Shown here: piece after piece, positions 1 to 6,946 of the stretch
Numbering within the stretch: the first letter of the stretch is position 1
Layout of the letters: each line of letters opens with the position of its first letter
DNA from: Flavobacterium sp.
Lineage (GTDB): Bacteria; Bacteroidota; Bacteroidia; Flavobacteriales; Flavobacteriaceae
Direction: 5' to 3'
Assembly (NCBI GenBank): GCA_012032075.1
Contig: JAAURU010000028.1
Location: 1 to 15,014, forward strand
Length of the DNA stretch: 15,014 nt
Notes under the pieces: generated by a model
Told to the model about the DNA's origin: nothing
Databases searched by the model: none
The model's input: only the letters and a program-made list of their open reading frames with translations
Made by a program: the position numbers and the translations under genes

Positions 1-1
1 A

Positions 2-574
2 AACAATACAAAAAAAATGAAGTACATCTATTCTGAAGATGATGCAGCAGATAAAATTTTTCTCATCAATGAAGGTAAAATCAAAATAGGCTATGTAAAT
101 GAAGAAGGAGATGAGGTCATTTCAGCAATATTATCGAAAGGAGAAATTTTTGGAGAAAAAGCAATTTTAGGAGAAGAAAAAAGAAATGAATTTGCACTAG
201 CATTAGAAAACAATACTTCAATTTGTCCCATTGCAGCAAATGAAATGTTAGAATTAATAAGAGGAAATAAAGAACTTAGTTTAAAAATATACAAATTCAT
301 TGGTTTTCGATTAAAAAGACTAGAAAGAAGACTAAAGTTATTATTATTCAAAGACACTAAAACCCGTTTAAAAGAATACTTAAACGAATTAGCAATAGAT
401 TATGGGTATAAAAATGCAGTTTCTGGAGACACTGTAATTCGACATCCATTTACACAACGAGAAATAGCTTCACTTATTGGAACTTCAAGACCCACATTAA
501 ATATCTTAATTAATGAACTACAAGAAGAAGGCTATTTAAACTTCAATAGAAAAGAAATTATTCTAAAAAAATAA
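2..574 (+). CDS. Crp/Fnr-family transcriptional regulator, 5' end outside the window
   Basis: This is a cyclic-nucleotide-binding-type regulator, probably a cytoplasmic DNA-binding protein. The first ~70 visible residues are the beta-roll, with the typical NEGKIKIGYVNEEGDEV strand pattern and the GEIFGEKAILGEEKR loop seen in flavobacterial Crp/Fnr proteins. A long dimerisation helix follows. A C-terminal winged helix-turn-helix is at about residues 143-175 counted from the ATG at 17 (TQREIASLIGTSRPTLN then a helix ending EEGYL). No CxxC cluster suggests an Fnr iron-sulfur site, so the signal is unknown. The frame is open to the window edge and the protein is shorter than the usual 200-230 residues. 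The ATG at 17 is therefore probably internal and the first strand is missing. Its target genes cannot be read from this window. Confidence 0.85.
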   Translation, partial: NNTKKMKYIYSEDDAADKIFLINEGKIKIGYVNEEGDEVISAILSKGEIFGEKAILGEEKRNEFALALENNTSICPIAANEMLELIRGNKELSLKIYKFIGFRLKRLERRLKLLLFKDTKTRLKEYLNELAIDYGYKNAVSGDTVIRHPFTQREIASLIGTSRPTLNILINELQEEGYLNFNRKEIILKK

Positions 575-576
575 CT

Positions 577-597
577 GCTAATAACTTATTTAGTAGC
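577..597 (+). terminator. Weak hairpin after the Crp/Fnr gene
   Basis: GCTA pairs with TAGC, then after one A-G mismatch TAA pairs with TTA, around a 5-base loop. A TTTT run follows directly. The position just after the stop codon fits a terminator, but the stem is weak. Confidence 0.25.
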
Positions 598-662
598 TTT
601 TACAAATTATTTGTATAGCACTTTTTTTAAATATTTTATTTTTTTTAATCAATTATAAAAAG

Positions 663-687
663 TTGACCATATTTTTTTATAGTTTTG
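663..687 (+). promoter_or_regulatory. Candidate Bacteroidota promoter for the beta-barrel gene
   Basis: An exact TAnnTTTG -7 element (TAGTTTTG, 680-687) lies 22 bases before the start codon at 710. A TTG at 663-665 could be the -33 element, but its 14-base spacer is shorter than the usual 19-21. The -7 element is the stronger half of the call. Confidence 0.5.
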
Positions 688-709
688 CACCAACAAAAAT
701 GAAACAAAA

Positions 710-1501
710 ATGAAAAAAGTATTATTTACAATTATAGCAATTTACAGCTTTAGTATTGCTAATGCACAAGAAGAAGAAGTTACTGTAAGTCCTATTTTAT
801 CTAAAAAAGGAGAAAATTATTTACCACAAATTGATGATTGGGCTATAAGTTTTAATGCAGATGGTGTTTTTGAATACATTGGAAATGCATTCAATGGAAA
901 TACTGGGAATAGAGCACCAGGTTTAGATAATGCAAGAAGTAATTCTTTTGTGGGTAAAAAATTTATTTCAGACAAAAAAGCACATAGAGTTGTTGTAAAT
1001 TTAGGTTACAACAATAATAAAGAAACAAGTATTGTTGATCTTAACCCAATAGATCCTTTAAATCCAATCTTAAAAAATAAAGAAGAAAAAATTTCAGATT
1101 TTGATATAGCTTTAGGATTAGGTAAAGAATGGAGAAAAGGAAATACACGTTTACAAGGATTTTATGGTGCAGATGTTTTATTAACTGCAAATTCAAACAA
1201 TAATAAAGTAACTATAACTGAAATTAATGATGGTTCTTTTTTTCAAAGTACTGAAGTAAAATCAGGATTAGGAATTGGTTTTGGAATTCAAGGTTTTCTA
1301 GGAGCTGAATATTTCATTTTTCCAAAATTTGCTTTAGGTGCTCAATATACTTATAGAGTAGGAGTAGATGTAGGTGGAAAAAGAAAAGAAACAAGAGTTG
1401 ATGCTGCAAATAATAGTAATACAAGTGATTTAGGAGGAACTACAGCCTTTGGATTAGGTAATGTAGGTGTTGCCTCAATAAATCTATCATTATATTTCTA
1501 A
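710..1501 (+). CDS. Outer-membrane beta-barrel protein (porin-like), function unknown
   Basis: The 263-residue product starts with a classical signal peptide (MKKVLFTIIAIYSFSIANAQ), with probable cleavage after ANA. The rest alternates polar and hydrophobic residues in short strands, with GLGIGFGIQGFLGAEY and a terminal NLSLYF. The final aromatic residue is the usual beta-signal for outer-membrane insertion. There is no OmpA or lipoprotein motif. The protein resembles the small outer-membrane beta-barrel proteins common in flavobacteria, probably 8-10 strands, but its substrate cannot be told. The start is fixed by the signal peptide. It has its own -7 promoter element and a strong terminator, so it is probably monocistronic. 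A 4-codon frame (ATG at 699) ends inside its start codon and looks like chance. Confidence 0.75.
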   Translation: MKKVLFTIIAIYSFSIANAQEEEVTVSPILSKKGENYLPQIDDWAISFNADGVFEYIGNAFNGNTGNRAPGLDNARSNSFVGKKFISDKKAHRVVVNLGYNNNKETSIVDLNPIDPLNPILKNKEEKISDFDIALGLGKEWRKGNTRLQGFYGADVLLTANSNNNKVTITEINDGSFFQSTEVKSGLGIGFGIQGFLGAEYFIFPKFALGAQYTYRVGVDVGGKRKETRVDAANNSNTSDLGGTTAFGLGNVGVASINLSLYF

Positions 1502-1527
1502 TTTAGAAAACTTTTTATGTATAGAAC

Positions 1528-1555
1528 AAATCCTAACTTCGGTTAGGATTTTTTT
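1528..1555 (+). terminator. Strong intrinsic terminator with UUCG loop
   Basis: AAATCCTAAC (1528-1537) pairs perfectly with GTTAGGATTT (1542-1551) around a stable TTCG tetraloop closed by a C-G pair. The T run continues to 1555. It ends the beta-barrel transcript 27 bases after the stop codon. Confidence 0.93.
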
Positions 1556-1569
1556 ATGACTATTTTTTA

Positions 1570-1577
1570 TACTTTTG
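1570..1577 (+). promoter_or_regulatory. -7 element of the xerD promoter
   Basis: TACTTTTG matches TAnnTTTG exactly and ends only 4 bases before the ATG at 1582. Transcription would start at or within a few bases of the start codon, giving a leaderless or near-leaderless mRNA. No clear TTG -33 element is present; that region overlaps the preceding terminator. Confidence 0.5.
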
Positions 1578-1581
1578 AAAC

Positions 1582-2481
1582 ATGGGCAATTGGAAAACAT
1601 ATATAAAAGAGTACCAAAACTATTTAAAACTAGAAAGAGGGCTTTCAAAAAATACAATAGAGAATTACTCTTTTGATATAGATAAATTAGTGCTCTTTTT
1701 AGAAGAAAGAAGTATTTCTGAAACTCCAATTAGTATAACAGAAGTAACCATCCAACAATTTATTTATGAATTGTCTTCCAAATTTAATGCTAGAAGTCAA
1801 TCGAGAATTATCTCAGGATTAAAAAGTTTCTTTAATTATTTGGTTTTTGAAGACTATAGAAATGATACTCCTATGGAATTAATTGAAGTTCCAAAAACAG
1901 GAAGAAAATTACCCGATACACTTTCTATTGAAGAAATAGATGCTCTAATAAATGCTATAGATTTATCTACTTTTGAAGGAGAAAGAAACAGAGCAATCTT
2001 AGAAACATTATACAGCTGTGGTTTACGTGTTTCAGAATTAGTTTCATTAAAAATTTCCGATTTATTCTTTGATGAAGGCTTTGTGAAAATTACTGGAAAA
2101 GGAAATAAACAACGTTTTGTGCCTATTGGTAAAACAACAGAAAAATATATAGTTATATACAAAACACATAGTAGAAGCCAATTAACTGTTCAAAAAGGAT
2201 ATGAAGATACCTTGTTTTTAAACCGAAGAGGAAAGCAATTAACCCGTGCTATGATTTTTACAATTATAAAAGATTTAGCATTAAAAATTAATTTAAACAA
2301 AGTAATTAGTCCGCATACTTTTAGACATTCTTTTGCTACACATTTGCTAGAAAATGGTGCCGATTTGCGTTCTATTCAATTAATGCTTGGTCATGAATCC
2401 ATTACCACTACAGAAGTATATATGCATTTAGATAGAAAATTCTTAGCTGAGGTTTTAAATAATTATCATCCTAGGAAATAG
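1582..2481 (+). CDS. xerD: Tyrosine recombinase XerD (XerC/D family)
   Basis: This is a site-specific recombinase that resolves chromosome dimers at dif during division. The 299 residues are the normal length. Residues ~1-90 form the SAM-like N-terminal core-binding domain (YLKLERGLSKNTIENYSFDI). Residues ~110-290 form the catalytic domain. All six catalytic residues are present: R149 (SCGLRVSEL), K173 (GKGNKQR), H245 and R248 (HTFRHSFATHLL), H271 (LGHES) and nucleophile Y280 (TTTEVYMH). The frame is intact, unlike many genes further right. It has its own promoter element and converges on rny. No integrase arm-binding domain or att site is seen, so this is a housekeeping Xer rather than a phage integrase. 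XerD is preferred over XerC from the overall sequence, less firmly than the family. Confidence 0.93.
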   Translation: MGNWKTYIKEYQNYLKLERGLSKNTIENYSFDIDKLVLFLEERSISETPISITEVTIQQFIYELSSKFNARSQSRIISGLKSFFNYLVFEDYRNDTPMELIEVPKTGRKLPDTLSIEEIDALINAIDLSTFEGERNRAILETLYSCGLRVSELVSLKISDLFFDEGFVKITGKGNKQRFVPIGKTTEKYIVIYKTHSRSQLTVQKGYEDTLFLNRRGKQLTRAMIFTIIKDLALKINLNKVISPHTFRHSFATHLLENGADLRSIQLMLGHESITTTEVYMHLDRKFLAEVLNNYHPRK

Positions 2482-2516
2482 TGTTCAGTCTCAGTTTTCA
2501 GTCCCAGATAATGATA

Positions 2517-2658
2517 AAAAAAGAGTCTGTCCAAAAAGTTACAACTCAATGTCTAGTTTGTCACTTCGAAGATAGGAGAAGTCACATTATCAATACTATG
2601 TGATTTCTCCTATCTTCGAAATGACAAGATTACAAACTTTTTATACAGCTTCTTTTTT
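2517..2658. repeat. MITE-like/REP-like nested palindromic element
   Basis: The outer ends (2517-2540 and 2635-2658) are inverted copies matching at 20 of 24 positions, each carrying CTGTnnAAAAAGTT. They enclose a long inner palindrome (separate entry). No coding frame is present. Degenerate CAGT-rich copies continue outside both ends in inverted orientation (2482-2508 and 2659-2690). The element fills the space between convergent xerD and rny. It looks like a non-autonomous transposon remnant or a dispersed intergenic repeat; as RNA it could end transcription in both directions. Confidence 0.7.
2558..2627. repeat. 30-bp inverted repeat with 10-base loop
   Basis: The left arm (2558-2587) and the reverse complement of the right arm (2598-2627) match at 28 of 30 positions. 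Both contain TTCGAAGATAGGAGAA. Transcription from either side would give a very stable hairpin, so it may act as a bidirectional terminator or mRNA 3'-end stabiliser for xerD and rny. Confidence 0.85.
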
Positions 2659-2693
2659 CTGTAAACTGTGACTGCGACACTGTAAACTATTGT

Positions 2694-4254
2694 TTACTTT
2701 GCTATATTAACGGCTCTAGTTTCTCTAATTACGGTAATTTTTACTTGACCAGGATAAGTCATTTCTGTTTGAATTTTTTGAGAGATTTCAAATGATAATC
2801 CAGAAGCTGCTTCGTCAGAAACTTTTTCACTTTCTACAATAACACGTAATTCTCTTCCCGCTTGGATAGCATAGGCATTTTTAACTCCGTTAAATCCAAA
2901 AGCAATATCTTCTAAATCTTTTAAACGTTGAATATAAGAATCTAAGACTTGTCTTCTTGCTCCAGGTCTTGCACCAGAAATAGCATCACAAACTTGAACA
3001 TTGGAGAAATTAAATATTTCATTCTATTTCATCATGGTGAGCACCTATCGCGTTACACACTTCTTCTTTTTCACCATATTTTTCAGCCCATTGCATTCCT
3101 AAAATGGCATGAGGTAATTCACTTTCTGCATCAGGAACTTTTCCTATATCATGAAGTAAACCAGCTCTTTTAGCTAATTTTACGTTCAAACCTAATTCAG
3201 CAGCCATTATACCACAAAGATTAGCCACTTCTCTAGAGTGTTGTAAAAGGTTTTGACCATAAGACGAACGGTATTTCATTCGACCTACAATTTTAATTAA
3301 CTCAGGATGTAAACCATGAATTCCTAAATCAATAACAGTACGTTTTCCTATATCAACAATTTCTTCTTCAATTTGTTTTTGAGTTTTAGCTACTACTTCC
3401 TCAATACGAGCTGGGTGAATTCGACCATCAGTAACTAATTTATGCAATGCTAAACGAGCAATTTCTCTTCTCACGGGATCAAAACATGAAAGAATAATTG
3501 CTTCTGGTGTATCATCAACTATAATTTCAACTCCAGTTGCTGCTTCTAGCGCTCTAATGTTTCTTCCTTCTCTACCAATAATTCTTCCTTTAACATCATC
3601 AGATTCAATATTAAAAACTGATACACAATTTTCAACGGCTTCTTCAGTTCCTACTCTTTGAATAGTATTGATAATTACTTTTTTAGCTTCTTGCTGCGCT
3701 GTCAATTTAGCTTCTTCCAAAGTATCTTGAATGAAAGACATAGCATTAGTTTTTGCTTCAGCTTTTAAACTTTCAACCAATTGATTCTTTGCTTCCTCAG
3801 CTGATAACCCAGAAATTACTTCAAGTTGTTCTACTTGACTTCTGTGTAATTTATCAATTTCTTGTTGTTTTTTCTCAAGAAATTCAATTTTAGCATCATA
3901 GTCGGCAATTTTTTTCTCAACATCTTCATTTGCTTTTTTGCTTTTAGCTAATTCATTTGAAATTTGAGACTCTTTATCACGTATTCTTTTTTCGGCTTCT
4001 GCCATTTTTTTATCTCTCGATAAAATAACTTGCTCGTGTTCAGCTTTTAGCTCTAAAAATTTCTCTTTGGCTTGAAGAATTTTATCTTTTTTTGTAGTTT
4101 CTGCTTCAGTTTTAGCATCCTTTAAAATAGAAGCTGCCTCTTTTTTTGCATTCTTTATAAGATTTGAAACGTTACTTTTCTCTAAGAATTTAGCGATTCC
4201 AAAACCTATTCCAAGACCTACGATAATTCCAATTATTATACTTAATATATCCAT
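2694..4254 (-). CDS. rny: Ribonuclease Y (RNase Y), broken by two single-base deletions in this copy
   Basis: RNase Y is a membrane-anchored endoribonuclease that starts mRNA decay. Residues 1-24 form the transmembrane anchor (MDILSIIIGIIVGLGIGFGI). Residues ~30-190 are a charged coiled coil. A KH RNA-binding domain carries GRIIGREGRNIR at 223-234. The HD metal-binding catalytic domain has LLHDIGK (H368, D369) and HHDE at 406-409. The frame stops at 3019. Adding one base near 3022 (GAA ATG) and one near 3000 (CCA ATT GTT) restores the usual C-terminus (ISPIVQVCDAISGARPGARR to VNIAK), ending with TAA at 2694-2696. The corrected length is 520 residues, normal for the family. It is the last gene of the coiled-coil/zapA/6S cluster. 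The two deletions 22 bases apart are more likely sequence errors than inactivation. Confidence 0.92.
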
Positions 4255-4275
4255 GTTGTTTGTAAAAAATTATAT

Positions 4276-4435
4276 AAAAAAAAGCCTACATTAGGTGTTT
4301 GTATAAACTCTTGTATGACAAGTTTTAAGCTAACTCGCATTTCAAGCTTCCCACCTAAGGGTTTGCAATAGTTGCGAAGATTCACTCATTTTAATTTGTT
4401 AGTGTTGAGTTTATCAAATATATACTAATGTAGGC
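4276..4435 (-). ncRNA. ssrS: 6S RNA, flavobacterial type (6S-Flavo)
   Basis: 6S RNA binds housekeeping RNA polymerase by mimicking a promoter and damps transcription in slow growth. The RNA ends pair perfectly over 11 bp (GCCTACATTAG with CTAATGTAGGC, + strand 4425-4435 and 4284-4294). The helix is followed by eight T, so it doubles as the terminator. Inside it lie an asymmetric internal loop and a second helix (ATAAACTC with GAGTTTAT), giving the long rod of 6S RNAs. The place between zapA and rny matches the known zapA-ssrS linkage. Flavobacterial 6S RNAs are a described family. No TAnnTTTG promoter is visible just upstream, so it may be processed from the zapA transcript. The 5' end is approximate. 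Confidence 0.85.
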
Positions 4436-4760
4436 AGTATCTTTGTTTTTTTGTAAGAACGTTATTTATTTTGTAAAGAATCTCACTCAATTTTATATCT
4501 AAATTCTTTAGTCTTGTAAAAGATGAATCATAATCTTTTGAAACATCTAATTGTTTTTGTTCTGTTTGTGAAGCAAATTGCAACGCACACATCGCTAAAA
4601 CATCTTGTTTGTCTCTTACTGCATAGCTCTCTTCAAATTGTTTTATCATACTATCAATTTTTTTGGAAGCACTTCTTAAAGCTTCTTCTTGATCTTCGGC
4701 TATCGTTAATGGATAGACTCTATCTGCAATTGATATTTTAATCTTTAATTTTTCACTCAT
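4425..4760 (-). CDS. zapA: Cell division protein ZapA
   Basis: ZapA is a small cytoplasmic protein that cross-links FtsZ filaments at the division ring. The 111-residue product has the N-terminal globular part (MSEKLKIKISIADRVYPLTIAEDQEEALRSASKKID is the family opening) and a C-terminal helix for coiled-coil dimerisation. DVLAMCALQFASQTEQKQ is the family signature near residues 53-70. It follows the coiled-coil gene by 5 bases and shares its promoter. The last codons (RYCLH and TAG) run into the first 11 bases of the 6S RNA helix. The C-terminal tail after about residue 97 is longer than I expect for flavobacterial ZapA, so either a real overlap or a lost base near the poly-A stretch is possible. 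Confidence 0.88.
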   Translation of the reverse strand: MSEKLKIKISIADRVYPLTIAEDQEEALRSASKKIDSMIKQFEESYAVRDKQDVLAMCALQFASQTEQKQLDVSKDYDSSFTRLKNLDIKLSEILYKINNVLTKKQRYCLH

Positions 4761-4765
4761 GCTTC

Positions 4766-5056
4766 CTAATCAGAAAGTTGTGCTATGCAATAATCGATTT
4801 CTCGAATTAATGAATTTATTTTGAGTTTTGTTTCTCTTTTGTTTTCTTCACTGCCTAATAATGAATTTACCATTTTTAGATTTGCTATTTCTTCTTTAAG
4901 GTTTTCAATCTCAACCAATTGTTTTTTCTGAATAGTTTCAGATTCCTTAATTTTTGTTATTAATTCTTCATTCTTGTTTTCAAGTTGAACCAATTTATGG
5001 CTAAGCTTAAAAAATTTAATTTCAAGAGAATCAATTAGTTTAGATAATCCATTCAT
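4766..5056 (-). CDS. Short coiled-coil protein upstream of zapA, probable division accessory factor
   Basis: The 96-residue product is charged and almost wholly helical. Heptad-like repeats (KLVQLENKNEELITKIKESE, KKQLVEIENLKEEIANLK) predict one coiled coil over about residues 15-65. The C-terminus INSLIREIDYCIAQLSD looks like a short conserved motif. It has no signal peptide or membrane segment. It is the first gene of the minus-strand cluster, 5 bases before zapA. Small coiled-coil proteins next to zapA are common, and ZapB is a coiled-coil partner of ZapA in enterobacteria. A ZapB-like role is an inference from place and fold only. Confidence 0.75.
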   Translation of the reverse strand: MNGLSKLIDSLEIKFFKLSHKLVQLENKNEELITKIKESETIQKKQLVEIENLKEEIANLKMVNSLLGSEENKRETKLKINSLIREIDYCIAQLSD

Positions 5057-5083
5057 GAATGATAAAATTCATTTCTATTGCTA

Positions 5084-5114
5084 CAAAATTAGCATTACTA
5101 TTGGATAATAACAA
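5084..5114 (-). promoter_or_regulatory. Promoter of the coiled-coil/zapA/6S/rny cluster
   Basis: Read on the minus strand, TTG (5112-5114) is followed by 20 bases and an exact TAnnTTTG element, TAATTTTG (5084-5091). This is a full match to the Bacteroidota vegetative promoter. The start codon lies 27 bases beyond the element. Confidence 0.75.
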
Positions 5115-5249
5115 TACTTTTGGTAAAAAATTATGTTTTTATTTATTTTTTTTATAATGATTTGATTTTTAATTACTTAAAAATTGTCTTTTTTTTCTAG
5201 TCTTTTTATTAGTTATTTTTCTTATTTTAGCCTAAACACAATGTATATA

Positions 5250-6934
5250 ATGAGATTTTTGCTTTTTTTAATGGTTTCTTGTTCCATTTTTGGACAAACT
5301 AATTACCCAACCGATTTTATTTCTCCTCTTACAATTCCTTTAGATGTTTCTGGTTCATTTGGTGAGCTAAGAAGTAATCATTTTCATTCGGGGCTAGATT
5401 TAAAGACAGATAAAAGAGAAGGTCTAAATGTTTTGGCTACAGGAGATGGTTATGTTTCGAGAATAAAAGTTTCTACTTTTGGTTATGGTAAAGCAATTTA
5501 CATTACTCATCCTAGTGGTTATGTTTCTGTTTATGGTCATTTACAAAGGGCAAATGGAGCCATTGAAGAATACATAAAAAACAACAATATATTGAGAAAT
5601 CTTTTGAAGTAGAAATGTTCCCAAAAGCTTCTGATTTACCCGTTAAACAAGGTGATATTATTGCTTTTTCAGGGAATAGTGGTGGTAGTGGTGGTCCTCA
5701 TTTGCATTTTGAATTTAGAGATTCTAAAACTGAAAAGGCAGTTAATCCGCTTCATTTTGGTTTTACAAAATTTGTAAATGATAAAAGAGAACCTTTTTTA
5801 CAAGGTATAATTGCTTATCCTATGGATAGTGTTGTGGTAAATAAATCACAAAAACCAGTTTCAGTATCATTTAATAAACAAAGTGATGGTAGTTATTTGG
5901 CTTCAAAAGTAACTACAAATGGGAAAATAGGTTTTGGTATTAATGCTTATGATTATTGTACAAATCCTTACAATAAAAACGGTTTGTATAAAGTGAATGC
6001 ATATTTGAATGGTGTTTTGTATTACGAATATAATTTCGAAACTTTTTCTTTTGACGAAAGTAGGTACATCAATAATTTAGTGGACTATAAGCGCTATAAA
6101 GAAATGAATCAAAGAGTTCAAAAACTTTTCTCGTATTCGTCTTATCCTTTGTCTGTTATTAAAGCAAATAAAAACAACGGAATTTTAAACATTCAACCTA
6201 ATACTACTTATAATTATAAAATTGAAATTATCGATTTTCATAATAACAAATCAACTATTATTATTCCCATTGAATTTCAAGATGATACTCCAACAGTTAC
6301 TAACAATTCGGAAAAAAGTCCTTATTTTTTGCGTTCCAAAGTAGAAAATAATTATACTAAAGAAAATGTTTCGGTTTATATTCCAGAAAATGCTTTTTAT
6401 GATGATTTTGAATTTAATTTTGAGGTAAAAGATGGTGTATTATCTTTTTCAGATAAAAATATTCCAGTTCATAAAAATATTACTATAACATTTAACGATG
6501 TTAATGAGTTAACCAATGAGCAACTGGACAAAACATTTATTGCTTCGGTTAATGGTTTTCGATTAGAATATAATAAGACGTATCGAAAAGGGAATACTTT
6601 TTCAACCCGTGTTCGTTCATTAGACAATTATAAAATTGCTCAAGATAGTGTTCCTCCAAGAATTTATAACGTGAATTTTGTAGAAGGAAAAGATTTATCA
6701 AAACAAAGCACTTTAAGTGTTTCAATAGCAGATAATTTGTCGGGAATTGATGCTTATAATGCTTACTTAAACGGAGAATGGATATTAATGGAATATGATT
6801 ATAAGACTAAAAAGTTAATTCATGCGTTAAGTGATAAGAAATATGTTCAAGGAAGAAATGAGTTCAAAGTTGTTGTAACTGATGACATGAAAAATTCAAC
6901 TACCTTTGAAAGCCATTTTTTTATGAATAAATAA
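5250..6934 (+). CDS. M23-family peptidoglycan endopeptidase, frameshifted once
   Basis: This is a secreted LytM-type zinc endopeptidase that cuts peptidoglycan cross-bridges in the periplasm. The start at 5250 gives a clean signal peptide (MRFLLFLMVSCSIFGQ); ATG 5241 is the alternative. In corrected numbering the zinc ligands are H46 and D50 (HSGLD) and H153 (GPHLHFE), with catalytic-pocket H97 (YGHL) and H151. The frame breaks after 5581, inside a six-A run. One added A gives EEYIKKQQYIEKSFEVEMFPK and joins both parts into 561 residues. The C-terminal ~380 residues are beta-rich with no recognised catalytic motif, possibly Ig-like, with a D-rich stretch before SGIDAYNAYLNGEW. The next gene follows after 12 bases, so they are likely co-transcribed. 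The substrate bond is not known. Confidence 0.9.
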
Positions 6935-6946
6935 AAATATATATAA

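Noticed and set aside
699..713. Four-codon frame ending inside the start codon of the beta-barrel gene
   Set aside because: A-rich sequence before start codons makes such short frames common by chance, and nothing in the peptide suggests a leader function.
1582..2481. Phage or genomic-island integrase
   Set aside because: The length, the lack of an arm-binding domain and the absence of att sites or phage genes nearby fit housekeeping XerD.
2482..2693. CRISPR array
   Set aside because: The repeats are inverted and nested, not direct with regular spacers, and no cas genes are near.
2949..3173. Plus-strand frame of 74 codons
   Set aside because: It lies antisense to rny, whose KH and HD motifs are clear, so it is a shadow frame.
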